Shown here: piece after piece, positions 10,818 through 21,940 of the stretch
Layout of the letters: each line of letters begins with the position of its first letter
Numbering within the stretch: position 1 is the first letter of the stretch
Source of the DNA: Narthecium ossifragum
Taxonomy: Eukaryota > Streptophyta > Magnoliopsida > Dioscoreales > Nartheciaceae
DNA: 64,000 nt
Direction of reading: 5' to 3'
Assembly (NCBI GenBank): GCA_963920575.1
Contig: OY986970.1
Location: forward strand, 15,769,588-15,833,587
Position numbers and translations under genes: made by a program
The notes under the pieces: generated by a model
The model's database searches: none
What the model was told of the DNA's origin: nothing
What the model saw: only the letters and a program-made list of their open reading frames with translations

Positions 10818-11920
10818 TGTTCATCCTAACCTTATTTTGATGATGCCAACATACATTATATGATAAAATATATGTTTAATATTTATTATCTCTTTAATTC
10901 AAAGTCTAAAATTCAATATTTAATGAGTTTATGTACTGACAGTCGATGCATGGATCGACCATGGGGATGCGACTGTGGATACCGTCGATCCATGGATCGA
11001 CCAAAGACAATGCACCATACTTGACAAAATGAAATGTTGGCTCGCAGTCGATCGTTGCATCGACCCTGCGAAGCCATTTTCTTGACAGAGCCTGACGATC
11101 GATGCGATGATCAATGGACCGGTCGACCGTGAGGTTTGGACTTTGTGTTTTTAATGTTGTAGGCTCACGGACGATGCGGCGGTCGACCGTGGAGGATGTT
11201 GGTGAAAAGTAAAGAAGCGACGGTCGATCGGAGCATCGACCTTGGGAAGCATTTTTCACAACAGAGCTTGACGGACGATGCGATGGTCGATGGGTGGATC
11301 GACCGTGGGATGCAAAGGCTGAGTTTTGGTACACGACGGTCGATGTCACGGACGTTGCATGGATCGACCGCCAGCAACGCGCAAAGTAAAAAACTAGCCG
11401 TTGGAGGGTTGCAGAGAGCCGTTGGAGGACCTTTTTGAGCTGGTTGAAGGCTAGATATAAGTAGTTCTTTGTTGTAAACTTGTCATAACTATTATTCATA
11501 TTATTGAGATCATCTGAGCAAGTCTTAGCAAGAGTTTCTACTTATTGTCTTTTGAGCTACAACCTTTGTAAATCTTCTTCGAGTGTGAAGAAGTACTTTG
11601 AGAGTTATCCAACAGCAGTTGGCCGTGATTGTAAGGTCACCAAGCACCGGGAAGCTTGGAGGAAAAGCTTGTAAAAGATTTGCAAGTAGTGGAACCTCAA
11701 GGAGATCCTTGAGAGAAGTGGACGTAGACCAAGAGTTGGGTTAAACCACTATAAAATCGGTGCCATCTCTCTAACCTCTCTTTGATATAATTCTTGCATG
11801 CTATTTTACTTTAGTTTCATTTCATCTACAAGCATTTCAGGTGTTAGTTCTCTCCTACCTGATTTTCCATTAATCTAGTTTTTCGAAAAGAGTCCAATTC
11901 ACCCCCCTCTTGGACCTTCA
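10818..11920 (+). repeat. 5' LTR of SIRE1 (Ty1/copia)
   Basis: 1103 bp from TGTTCATCC to GGACCTTCA, followed two bases later by a tRNA-iMet primer site. A promoter-like CTAGATATAAGTAG lies at 11451-11464, matching TATATATAAGTAG in the 3' LTR. Its U3 part carries an array of GGTCGAT/ATCGACC hairpins (10935-11375). Confidence 0.92.
10935..11375. repeat. GGTCGAT..ATCGACC hairpin array in SIRE1 LTR
   Basis: At least seven degenerate units of the type GGTCGATGCATGGATCGACC occur every 50-65 bp. Each is an inverted repeat with TCGA centres about 12 bp apart. Similar arrays lie in both SIRE2 LTRs. The core resembles the GATCGATC palindromes of the Ty3 LTRs but has a different layout. Confidence 0.75.
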
Positions 11921-11922
11921 AT

Positions 11923-11934
11923 TGGTATCAGAGC
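11923..11934 (+). other. Primer-binding site, initiator tRNA-Met (SIRE1)
   Basis: TGGTATCAGAGC, the standard copia primer site complementary to plant initiator tRNA-Met, begins two bases after the 5' LTR. Confidence 0.93.
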
Positions 11935-11984
11935 TAGGTCTCTATTTTTAGTGGTGTAACAACTCTTAGAGGATCTATCTAGAG

Positions 11985-13711
11985 ATGGAAAACATAGAGG
12001 GACAAGCTACAAATAGGCCACCATACTTCAATGGATCGAACTACACATATTGGAAAACCAAGATGGAAATATTCATCCAATCTATGGACTATGAGGCTTG
12101 GATGATGATAGAGGATGGACCCATTATTCCCATGAAGATCATTGAGGGAAAGGAAGTTCAGAAAACTAAAAGTGAGTATACCCCAGCTGACTTAAGGAGC
12201 CTCCAAATCAATACCAAAGCCAAAAACTACTTATTTTGTGCTCTTAGTTCAAATGAGTTTAATAGAGTTTCCGGATGCAAATCGGCTAAAGAAATATGGG
12301 AAAAACTTGAGGTTACATATGAGGGAACTAGCCGAGTTAAGGAATCCAGAATTAGTATGCTTGTGCATGAATATGAACTTTTTTGCATGAAGGATTACGA
12401 AACTATTAGTGAGATGTTTACTCGTTTTACTAATATCATGAATGTTCTTGAACCACTTGGAAGAACTTATGCTAATGATGAGGTTGTGAGGAAGATTCTT
12501 AGGTGTCTACCTAAGTCTTGGGATCCTAAAGTGACAGTAATCGAAGAAGCTAAGGATCTATCCAAGTTGTCACTAGATGAGCTCATGGATTCCCTCATGA
12601 CCTATGAGATAAACTTGAAGAGAAGCAATGAAGAAGGATATAACAAGAAAAAGACGGTTGCTTTCAAGTCATCTAGCAAAGAATCATCCGATTCAAGTGA
12701 AGGAGATGACGATGAAGAATTGGCGATGATATCAAGAAGAATTCAAAAAATCTTCAAGCGCCAAGGAGAAAAGAAATTCTTCAAGAAGAAATTCCCCAAA
12801 GGTGAAAAATGCAATCCTACTTCTTCTAACTCAAATGAAATCATATGTTATGAGTATAGGAAGCCCGAACACATCAGGTTTGATTGTCCTCAACTCAAGA
12901 AGCCTTCAAAGAAGGAGTTCAAGAAAAAGAAGGCAATGATGGCTACTTGGGGAGAAAGTGATGTAGAGGCCTCATCCGATGAAGAAGAACAAGAGGTAGC
13001 CAACATATGCTTAATGGCACATGGAGATGAGGAAGAAGAGGAAAATAAGGTAGAGGATGAGCTTGCATTCGAAGAAATTTTTTATGCTTATCATGCTTTA
13101 GCTAAAGATTTCAAATTCCTTAAAAAGATATACTATGCTACTTGTAAGGACTTGAAGAAAGTAGAAGAGGAAAAATTAGATGCCATGCATAGGTTTGGAA
13201 TATTATAAAATGAAAACAAATGCATGCTAGACAACAACTCTTGTGACACTAATAATACACTGGAGGAGGAACTCAAGGACACTCAATATGAGCTCACCAT
13301 ATTGAAGAACACAAACTATGTTATGCAAAGGGAACTTATCTTCTTGAGAAAATCCAAAATGACTTAAAAATCACTATAGCTAAATTCGTGAAGAGTAGAG
13401 ACAAGCTAGATGAGATCCTTGATAGCCAAAGGAGCTCCTTAAACAAGGAAGGAATTGGCTACAACCCTAGGAAGGTGAACAACCAAAAGAAGACTAACTT
13501 TGTTAAAGCTTCTTCTCATCCTCCTAAGGTAGCACAAGCACCTATATATCATTATTGTTGCAAAGTAGGTCACATTGCACCTAGTTGCTATCTAATGAGG
13601 CATGCTAATGCTAAGAGAATTTGGGACCCTAGACATTCATCTTCTTCTCTTATGCATAGAACTAATGCAAATGGACCCAAAAAGATTTGGGGATCAAAAA
13701 TCAAGGTTTGA
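11985..13711 (+). pseudogene. SIRE1 gag
   Basis: An ATG at 11985 starts MENIEGQATNRPPYFNGSNY, typical of SIRE/Maximus gag, with a conserved capsid region (ILRCLPKSWDPKVTVIEEAK). The zinc knuckle near residue 290 reads CYEYRKPEHIRFDC: the second Cys is Tyr and the Gly is Glu, so it is damaged. After basic and acidic runs a stop occurs at 13206-13208. A second part (13388-13711) carries a second knuckle-like stretch, HYCCKVGHIAPSC, lacking the first Cys. Gag would package the element RNA; this copy cannot make a normal one. Confidence 0.88.
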
Positions 13712-13731
13712 TCTCTTATTTGTAGGAATGT

Positions 13732-14178
13732 ATGAGATCCAAGATCAAGACCAACACAAAGGCTAAAAGATGGTACCTTGATAGTGGATGCTCAAGACAT
13801 ATGACGGGTGAAAGGAGCATGTTCTCAACTTTTCAATCTAAAGATGGAGGAATGGTGACCTTTGGAGATAATGGAAAAGGAAAAATAATTGGCATTGGCA
13901 ATATTGGTAAAACCTCTTCCATTATTATTGAAAATTTTCTCTTAGTTGAAGGTTTGAAACATAATTTGCTTAGCATTAGTCAGTTATGTGATAGAGGTAA
14001 CAAAGTTATTTTTGAAGATTCAAAATGCTATGTTAAGAATGCTCTTAGTGATAAAATCTTGCTAGTAGGTCATCGTGATGGTAATGTATACACATTTTAT
14101 CTTGATGATCTTGTTTGCCATAATGATGTATGCTTTAGTCTCTTAAATGATAATGTATACACATGGACCTTTTTGGAT
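13732..14178 (+). pseudogene. SIRE1 protease and start of integrase, truncated
   Basis: The frame contains the copia protease motif WYLDSGCSRHMTGE followed by VTFGDNGKGKIIGIG and the SIRE-type stretch GLKHNLLSISQLCDRG. After CFSLLNDN the integrase zinc-finger segment is missing. A few codons of the integrase core (VHMDLFG, in a shifted frame at about 14155-14176) follow, and then the sequence jumps into the middle of the 3' LTR. RT and RNase H are gone. Confidence 0.85.
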
Positions 14179-14180
14179 GA

Positions 14181-14744
14181 TGCATGGATCGACCGCCAGC
14201 AACGCGCAAAGTAAAAAACTAGTCGTTGGAGAGTTGCAGAGAGCCGTTGGAGGTCATTTTTTAGCTGGTTGAAGGCTATATATAAGTAGTTCTATGTTGT
14301 AAACTTTCCATAACTATTATTCAGATTATTGAGATCATCTGAGCAAGTCTTAGCAAGAGTTTCTACTTATTGTTTTTTGAGCTACAACCTTTGTAAATCT
14401 TCTTCAAGTGTGAAGAAGTACTTTGAGAGTTATCCAACAGCAAGTGGTTGTGATTTTAAGGTCACCAAGCACCGGGAAGCTTGGAGGAAAAGCTTGTAAT
14501 AGATTTGCAAGTAGTGGAACCACAAGGAGAGCCTTGAGAGAAGTGGACGTAGACCAAGAGTTGAGTCGAACTACTATAAAATTGGTGCCTCTCTCTAACC
14601 TCTCTTCGATATAATTCTTGGATGCTATTTTACTTTAGTTTCATTTCATCTACAAGCATTTAAGGTGTTAGTTCTCTCCTACCTGATTTTTCATTAATCT
14701 AGTTTTTCGAAAAGGGTCCAATTCACCCCCCTCTTGGACCTTCA
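14181..14744 (+). repeat. Truncated 3' LTR of SIRE1
   Basis: Matches 11356-11920 of the 5' LTR (564 against 565 bp) with scattered substitutions. The first ~540 bp of this LTR, with most of pol, were lost in one deletion ending at TGCATGGATCGACC. The outer edge and its duplication ATGAC (14745-14749) are intact. Confidence 0.92.
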
Positions 14745-14749
14745 ATGAC

Positions 14750-14908
14750 TAGTTGTGCCTCATCTGAATTTGGACATCTTAATAAAATTCCATCTGGACG
14801 ACATTTATATAAGACGTCGTTTTGTAAGAAATAAAGGATCAATTTGAGGCGAACCTTTCTTTCAGTCTTGAGCGATGGATTTTGCAAAAATTATTTGATT
14901 GGGGTGAA
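14750..14908 (-). pseudogene. Tat pol: spacer before the integrase zinc finger
   Basis: Minus-strand translation gives YKCRPDGILLRCPNSDEAQLVM, which continues directly across the SIRE1 site into GEIHNGVYGVHQ at 10812. It links the second RNase H with integrase in the Tat polyprotein. Stops are present. Confidence 0.75.
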
Positions 14909-15385
14909 CTAATCATGTCGTTCACTTATTTCATCGATCTCTATTGATCTAGAATATCGCTCTACAACAGAACGAATCGGCCATGCCCCTAAGTGTTTTA
15001 ACACTTTATAGCCAGATGCTATTTGGGCTAAGGTATTGGCTTCATCATTATGTAATCTTGGCACAAACATTATTTCAAAATCGTCGAATCGATTTAATAA
15101 TTGTAAAGCGATATGATGAAATAGAATTAATATATCGCTCTGGCACTTGTAATAGCCAAGTATATGGTTTATCACCAATTGTGAGTCATCTCTGATTTGC
15201 ACATTAGCCACTCCTAAACTTAACAATATCTCTAGGCCGATGATCAATGCTTCATACTCGACCTGGTTATTGGCGCACAATTGTTCAAGGGTGTAGGCAA
15301 ATTTGTATTGGCGACCAATGGGCGGTAGAATTGAGATTCCAAGGCCAGCACCATTAACTGTTTTAGAACCATCAAAGTACATCAT
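14909..15385 (-). pseudogene. Tat second RNase H domain (aRNH)
   Basis: About 158 codons on the minus strand: YFDGSKTVNGAGLGI (first Asp), NNQVEYEALIIGLE (Glu), QIRDDSQLVINHI (Asp) and LHNDEANTLAQIA (last acidic residue). A second, plant-type RNase H after the usual one is a hallmark of Tat-lineage Ty3 elements. This stretch is open and its catalytic residues look intact, although the rest of pol is broken. Confidence 0.88.
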
Positions 15386-15549
15386 TCAAGGAGTGAGTGA
15401 TACCAAATTAATTTCTCGTTCTAATTCTTTTGGAATGCCTACACAAGGATGGTCAGCTAAGAATTCGGCCAATACGTGGCCCTTAACAGCCTTTTGAGAG
15501 ACAAATTCAATGTCAAAATCAGCTAAAGTTAAAATCCAATAACCAATAC
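15386..15549 (-). pseudogene. Tat RNase H end and linker
   Basis: Minus-strand codons read IGYWILTLADFDIEFVSQ, then KGHVLAEFLADHPC. They join in frame to the RT/RNase H segment ending at 36455 once the D solo LTR and its AATAC duplication (15545-15549) are removed. This shows that the two Tat halves are one element. Confidence 0.85.
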
Positions 15550-15703
15550 TGTGAGGACCCGTACCTCCAAGCGGTTTTCTGGTTTGGCTCGGATGGCCTT
15601 GGGATGCGATCGGTTAATCGCATCGCTCGTTTTGACCCCAGTGGCATTTTGGTAAATATGCTCCCTGGTGGTCAGTTTCACACCCGCGTGCACTATAAGA
15701 AAT

Positions 15704-16030
15704 GTGGGCTACAGTGACAAGCATTCAATGACAATAGTTGTTATTGTCACAAAAGACTACAGTGACCAGATTAATTTGTCGTCACTGGTCTCAATTTGGC
15801 TGAATTTTCTGTGACGAGTTTTTTTAATGGTCACTGAAAACCTTATGTACAGTGACAAAAATTATTTGTCGTCACTAAAGCTCGTCACTAAAAATTGAAA
15901 TATAACATGGCGGAAAAAATTGGCTAATTCAGCGGGAATAAAATTTGTATTTAGTGACAACAAATTTGTTTCCGTCGCTGATAATACTCAGCGACAAGAA
16001 AAAACTTATTTGCTTGTCACTGTAGCCCAG
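15704..16030. repeat. Left subterminal repeats of the CACTA element
   Basis: About a dozen copies of AGTGACAA or its inverse TTGTCACT occur in both orientations (for example CAGTGACAA at 15712, TTGTCACTG at 16014). In CACTA elements such motifs bind the transposase; that role is inferred from the family. Confidence 0.8.
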
Positions 16031-16167
16031 TATTTAGTAAAAGTAAAATATGAAAATAAAAAAACCTAATATAAAACCACTAAATCCCTAAAGTTTCTCA
16101 TCTCCTCTCCCCGTCACCTCCCCTCTCCTCTCTTCTCTGACAACGAAGCGTCCTCGACGGACACCGG

Positions 16168-16310
16168 CGGTGTGCTCGGTGGACTCCGACGGCATGCTTG
16201 GTGGACTCCGGCGGTGTGCTCGTCGGACTCGGCGGTGTGCTCGTCGGACTCCGCCGGCGTGCTCGTCGGACTCGACGGCCTCGATGGCGAGCTCGGCGGA
16301 CTCAGGCGTC
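16168..16310. repeat. GC-rich 21-23 bp minisatellite
   Basis: Five to six tandem units of the form GTGCTCGTCGGACTCCGGCG with point changes. They lie upstream of the captured gene fragment and could come from that gene's 5' region or have grown inside the transposon. Confidence 0.7.
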
Positions 16311-16459
16311 CGACGTGTAAGCTCCCTTACCCCTCCCCCCTCCCCGCCTGGTAAGCCCAATTACCTGGTAGCCCCCCACACACATCCCTCATGGTAAGCG
16401 CGATTACCTGGTACACCACTCTTCCCCCTGAGCATGATTAGGTGTAGATCTAGGAGGAA

Positions 16460-17000
16460 ATGGAGAAGAAGAGGTTCACGGTGCTGCTGTGCACGGAGTA
16501 CTCCGACTACGTGCGGAAGGTGCACGCCGGGTACTTCGCCGTGTTCGTGAAGCTCCTCGGCGGCGAGGGGGAGGNNNNNNNNNNNNNNNNNNNNNNNNNN
16601 NNNNNNNNNNNNNNNNNNNNNNNNNNNNNNNNNNNNNNNNNNNNNNNNNNNNNNNNNNNNNNNNNNNNNNNNNNNNNNNNNNNNNNNNNNNNNNNNNNNN
16701 NNNNNNNNNNNNNNNNNNNNNNNNNNNNNNNNNNNNNNNNNNNNNNNNNNNNNNNNNNNNNNNNNNNNNNNNNNAGAAGAAGAGGTTCACGGTGCTGCTG
16801 TGCACGGAGTACTCCGACTACGTGCGGAAGGTGCACGCCGGGTACTTCGCCGTGTTCGTGAAGCTCCTCGGCGGCGAGGGGGAGGAGTGGGAGGTCTTCC
16901 GTGCGTCCAGTGGCGAGCTCCCCGGCGGGGACGAGTAGATCGACGCCTACATCGGGGTTCATCATCACCGGGAGCTGCAACGACGCCCCATTTGAGGGGG
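16460..17000 (+). pseudogene. Captured fragment of a gamma-glutamyl peptidase-like gene
   Basis: An ATG at 16460 opens MEKKRFTVLLCTEYSDYVRK, followed by the segment VKLLGGEGEEWEVFRASSGE and, after a stop at 16936-16938 and a one-base frame change, GFIITGSCNDA. This order matches the N-terminus of plant class-I glutamine-amidotransferase-like gamma-glutamyl peptidases (GGP), which trim glutathione conjugates in glucosinolate and related metabolism. Only about the first 75 residues are present; the catalytic Cys/His part is missing. High GC compared with the AT-rich transposon supports capture from a host gene. It is interrupted by an assembly gap flanked by an exact repeat. Confidence 0.65.
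16575..16774. other. Assembly gap (200 N)
   Basis: Exactly 200 N. The 111 bases before it (16464-16574) recur identically after it (16775-16885), which suggests two contig ends that overlap but were not merged, so no real sequence may be missing. Confidence 0.9.
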
Positions 17001-17600
17001 GGGCGAGGGGGGGGTGGCCCCCCTGGCAACGCCGGACCCCCCCCCCCCCCCCCCCCCCCCCCCTCCTGATCCTTCACCTCCTCTTGCATCTCCACACCAA
17101 GAGACCTCTTCTTGCATCTCCACCATCATCATCCTCAGATCCATCAGTGAGCCATCTCCAACAGCCACCTGAATTTCTAAATGGGTGGAGGTTCAGAGAG
17201 GAGCCCAAGCAAGAAGAGGAGACGAGCATCAAGAGAGAAGGGTTGCACCGGCGCCCAGATGGGGATCCACTGCCAATCAACATCCATCATTCCAATCCCA
17301 AGTTTTTCCAGGTGACCAAGCTCTGCACCCTCATGTGTTCTCATGTGTTTTTGCTGCAAGCTTTTCCATGCGACCAAGCTCTGCACCCCCATGTGTTCCC
17401 TTGTGTTTTTGTTGGGTTTTCTCCGGTCGATGCAATGTGGAGTTTGGCACCTCTTGGATTGATCTGGGGGGTCTATTTTGCATGTGGTGCAAAGAGATGA
17501 GGAGGAGGCTTACAATCTTCGATCCGCCCCAGAGGATGAGAAGGAAGAGGTGTGGGAGATGCCGCAAATTAATGGCAACAACAAGAGGTCGGTAAAAAAA
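17001..17600. other. GC-rich interior of the CACTA element, origin unclear
   Basis: Starts with G runs and a C run of about 25 (17036-17062). Next comes a purine-rich stretch, then two imperfect copies of a CCAAGCTCTGCACCC..CATGTGTT unit (17318-17349 and 17372-17404). A possible open stretch at 17495-17590 encodes acidic sequence (EEEAYNLRSAPEDEKEEVWE). It may be further captured exon sequence; I do not recognise it. Confidence 0.4.
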
Positions 17601-18189
17601 AAAATCTAAAGTTCTAAACTCCGGTCTTTCTTTTTGGAGAAGCTCCTCCAAAGTGCAAATCCTTCTTCGCTTGTGGTGGAAAAATAGGAAAGGCATCTTT
17701 CTTTTTTGCGGAACGAAGTCATTTGCAGTAGGTTTACTGATTTGAGGGATATATAAATGTGTAATTTGGAGGTAATCTACCATTCTTTTTCAGTAGGTTT
17801 ATTGTTTTTGTTAGAGGTTTTTAGTTTTATTTTCCTTAGTCTTTTGCCCATAAAGAATGATTATTATACATTTAACATGAATAGCGATAGCTTTTTCTTT
17901 ACTATAGTTGAAGGCTTATCTTTTGTTTTAATTGCTTTAATCTTCTGCTTTTGCTAGTTTACTGAGTTTCTTTTGCATGTGGATCTATAATCTTTCATTT
18001 AAAGTAGTGCTTTTTCTAGGTAACCGTCAATGTTTTTTATAAATCTTTGTGTTAGTTCATTAACTTTTCCTTATAATTAGTTAAATAGAGACCTTCTAAA
18101 TACTCTAGTTCGATAGAAACATTCTAAATATGGAGACATTCTATATTTTATCCACTCAACTTATTTTTGAATTTTATGTAGGGAAAATG

Positions 18190-18270
18190 TTGAACAAGAG
18201 GTGGATGACAATCGATGAGAGGAAATCATGAGTATGTAAATGGGGTAAGTGCTAAATCATTCTTAAAATA
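18190..18270 (+). pseudogene. Remnant of a transposase-associated domain (CACTA)
   Basis: The frame reads NKRWMTIDERKS and, after a two-base shift, EYVNGVSAKSF. This resembles the start of the plant transposase-associated domain (W-M, then E-Y..G-V). A GT-like step after GGGGTAAG may mark an old exon edge. The match is short, so the call rests partly on its position inside a CACTA element. Confidence 0.45.
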
Positions 18271-19795
18271 GCATTATATGGTTCAAGTTCACTTGTGTGA
18301 TTCTCACTTGTGTGATTGTCTGTCTCTGCATCTCACATACCTAACTAGCTGTCTCTCTATAAATATAAGCAACTAACTGATCCCCGGCTAGCTTTTTAAA
18401 GATGCCAAACTTAGCCTTTAAATCCACCTAATATGTTATCCATGCATCATTACCCTCTAAAAGAATGGACCCAATTGCCTATATCTTAACTTGTACTCAA
18501 CAATCTTCCCATCCTTAGAAGAAACAAACCTTGTTTAACTAAGATTCAGTTGAAGCTGACTCATTTTTTGGATATGTTTTTTTGCCGGGGTCTATTTGAT
18601 ATTAAGTAGACTTTATCATTGAAATTCATCTACTCAGTATATGTAACTAGTAAATTTCCTTTTTTTCATGCAATGTGATATACTGCTGGTTCTATTAGTA
18701 TTACTCTTCTCAAAGTCTTTGATGATTGTCTAATACTCTTTTGTCTTACGAGTTGATGTGTTTGGGAGGACATGGAGGGAAGAGTACTGTGGATTTGATT
18801 GATGAATCGCAAGGTGCTTCAAATGATGCACCTTGTATATATTTTGTTGTTGCTATCTGGCATTTAGTTTTGTGTGTTTCTTCGATTGCATTCTATGTTT
18901 TCTAATGTTGTATAAAACATATGATTCTTAAGTGGTTGTGTTGTGCTCGTTTGTGATGCAAGAGTCTAAGACTCACAGTGATAGGAAAATTCTTGCCATG
19001 AGGCCTGACTAGAATAGCCAACTGTTTCACATGTATGAATGTTTGAAGATGCTTGGCTTCTGGGAGTATAAGAGTTAGTTCTTAATAGATTGATAATAGT
19101 GGTTATTAATCGCAACTCCTATGCCTCTTGGCTTTGTTCTTGTGGAAATGCTTATTTCATAATGCATAGCTTGAGTAATTTGTATGTAAGAATGGTAACA
19201 ATGGTAAGCTAATGTATATGCTTTTATATTGCAAAGATGTTGTAGATGTGTTAAAAACATGTTTAAACAGTTGTACTATTTGAGAATGTCGAAAATACAG
19301 GGGAGACTATGTCCGTTTTATTTCTTAATTTTAAATTGTGATGTTGGCTTTTATATATTTGTCTATTATACACACTGTATTTATGTTTCTAAATGCTAAT
19401 TCTCTTCTTTTGTTTCCTTTTTATATACAGGATACTTGATCTATTAGATCAATATTAGATGGTATGGATATCGATCGGACTTGTTTTGGATATTAATGTA
19501 ATTTAAGTGTACTCTTTTGAATTAAAATAATTATGTAACTTTGATGTATGCAGTAACTCATCTTTTTGTATAAGCTACATACAAAGTTGTTTGTTTATGA
19601 AATATATTTTATGGTATGAATTTTTTTCATTTGAATCATAATAAAGTGTTTGTTTATTTAGAGAAAAATAGTGCTTATATTTAAAGATTAATTTTGAAAT
19701 TAAAATATCAAATAATAAAAAATAGGTTTGATGACAAATTTTAGTGACAAAAAAAATTGTCACTAAAACAAAATTCAGTATTGTGTGAGAAACTT
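18271..19795. other. AT-rich non-coding CACTA interior
   Basis: No convincing ORF. TGACAAATTTTAGTGACAA and TTGTCACTAAAAC at 19732-19766 belong to the right subterminal repeats, cut from the rest by the LINE. Confidence 0.6.
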
Positions 19796-19884
19796 AGATA
19801 GTATTAGTATTGCATCTGGCGGTGCAAGGTGTTCCCCCCGCACCCGCTGGTCCGCACGATAACTGTGATCGATGAAGGTTCTGT

Positions 19885-20969
19885 AATGGAACTGCTAAGG
19901 CTCCGGACTTCACAAACTCTCCCGGTTTTGTCGAAGACTAATCGCCCGGCTTGCGCCTGACCTCTTGCTCCTGCAAGAGGTCGGCCTATCCCTTCATTGC
20001 CTACCTGGTATTAGGAACAAACTTGGCCAGTGCTGGGACCTCTTTCTTGTTCCTCGTGATGGCCGAAAGGGCGGGATCCTGGTGGCTTGGAAACGGGATG
20101 TGGGCTTGGTCTCCTTTGTTCATTCCTCTCGGCAAGCCGTTCATGGAGTGATAACTACCTCCTTGTCCTGCCAATGGCGCATCTCCACTGTGTATGCTGC
20201 GAGGAAGTGCGGCGAGCGGTGGAAGTTGTGGGCAGATCTCTCCAAAGCATGTCAGGGGGATTGTGATCATGTCATTATTGGTGACTTCAACACCATCTTA
20301 TCTCCGGCTGAGAAAAGAGGGTGGCGGCCCTTTCGCCTAAGCCGTGGAGTGCGGGATTTTTTGGGTTTTCTCTCTTCTTACAATCTCATGGATATGGGAT
20401 TTTTTGGTCAGACCTGCACTTGGTCCAATAAGAGGCAGGGGAGGGCGAGAATCTTGGAACGGTTGGATAGGGGAATCTGCAATGAAGGGTGGAAGGATCT
20501 TTTCCGAGCGGCCTGGATCAAGCACCTGCCTCGCTACTCCTTCGACCACAACCCGCTCTTTCTTAAATCGGATGCCGACCCTCGCCCTCCTGGCCCCTCT
20601 CCTTTTCTCCTTGAGAATTTCTGGTTGGCTGAACCGGAGTTTGCTTCCTTGGTGCGGCATGCGTGGAGGCGGGTCCGACCCGGCTCTCACCAATTCATCT
20701 TTGCTAGGCATTTGAAGGAGATCAAAGACGCAGTAAACCTGTGGAACAGAAGAGATGAGGCTGACCTATTCAACATGGGTGCTCGGGCTAAGAGTTTGCT
20801 TGGTGTCCTGTATGAGAAGGAAGCCCTTGGAATCGTCTCAGATGTGGAAGAAGTTGAATTGCAATGCACCGAGAACAAGTATACAGCGAATCTACTGCGA
20901 CAAGAAGACTTTATCTCAAGGCGGTTCAGGCAGAAGTGGGTCCTTGACTGGGATGATAACATGGCATGA
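19885..20969 (+). pseudogene. LINE endonuclease domain
   Basis: It begins WNC.GSGLHKLSRFCRRLIA with a stop where Arg is expected, then LAPDLLLLQEVG (catalytic Glu region), VIIGDFNTILSP (GDFN motif), GQTCTWSNKRQG and LPRYSFDHNPLFL (the SDHxP-like motif, here FDHNP). These are the steps of an apurinic-endonuclease-like fold that nicks target DNA. The frame is open from about 19898 to 20969 and then breaks. Confidence 0.88.
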
Positions 20970-20978
20970 TTTCACAAG

Positions 20979-21940
20979 ATGGGTTCGTCACGGCGGCACA
21001 GATCGAAAGTGGCTGAGCTGGTTGTCGACTCTGGTGCGGTGTTGACGGAGCACGATGCTATTGCTAAAGCTGTGGTGGAGCACTTGCAACGGTTGTGGAC
21101 CGAGGTTGAAGATGAGGATCTTGATCTGCACCTCCTTGAATTGCCACAACTCGCCGACGCCATGTGTGCATAGCTTGTTGTGCCAGTTCTGGGTGATGAA
21201 ATTTTTGGAGCCTTGAAGGACATGGGGTTAGGTAGATGTGCTGGACCTGATGGACTCCTGGTGGAATTCTTCTTGAAGTTTGGAGCGTCCTCGACCAAGA
21301 TCTGACTACCCTGGTCCAGAGTTTCTTCCGCACAGCGAGGCTCCCTCCCCATTGGAACGAGACCTTTGTCTCCCTCATCCCCAAAATTGACAACCCTCGA
21401 CGCGTGAAGGACTACCGGCCTATAAGTTTGTGCAATGTGTGCTATAAAATCATCAGCTCAATCATGGCCGGTCGTCTTCAAGATGCTATGGATGAGCTAG
21501 TGGGTCCTGAGCAATCAGCTTACATTCCTGGTCGCGACATCTTTGACAATGTCGCATCTGCCCAAGAGCTCCTTCACTCTCTCCATCGCGCTCCTCGAAC
21601 CCGTCCTCTGATGGCGATCAAGGTCGACGTTCGAGCGGCGTACGATAGTGTCAGGTGGAGCTTCCTCAAGCGTGTCCTGGAGGCGATGCGGTTCCCTCCA
21701 AGATGGCTCGAATGGACTCTCGGGTGTATTTCTTCCCCGTCCTTCTGCATCATAGTCAATGGTCGGGTGTGTGGCCACTTCTCCTCCCGGGGTCTCCGGC
21801 AAGGAGACCCATTCTCGCCTTACCTTTTTTTATTGGTGGAGGAGTCTCTCTCGCGACTAATCAAGGGTCGAGGCGGGCTACGGTGTGTTAAATTCTATGC
21901 AGCTCCGGAGGTCTACTCCCACCTTCTATTCGCAGACGAC
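20979..21940 (+). pseudogene. LINE reverse transcriptase, first part
   Basis: After a linker with stops and a frameshift (20979-21400), the RT reads DYRPISLCNVCYKIIS, SAYIPGRDIFDN, KVDVRAAYDSVRW (first catalytic Asp), SRGLRQGDPFSPYLF and then HLLFADD. The insertion of the B element lies directly after the FADD codons; the reading resumes at 31271 with CLVITKALMG. Confidence 0.92.
21936..21940. repeat. Target-site duplication ACGAC of the nested B element
   Basis: ACGAC at 21936-21940 recurs at 31266-31270. The duplicated bases are part of the Ala-Asp-Asp codons of the LINE RT active site. Confidence 0.92.

Noticed and set aside
10935..11375. CRISPR-like array of palindromic repeats with spacers
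   Set aside because: Units are degenerate, spacers resemble each other, it lies in a copia LTR with its partner copy elsewhere, and the genome is a plant's.
16088..17500. Several long overlapping frames on both strands in the GC-rich CACTA interior
   Set aside because: They arise from GC-rich low-complexity DNA and run through the N gap; only the peptidase-like frame has recognisable motifs.
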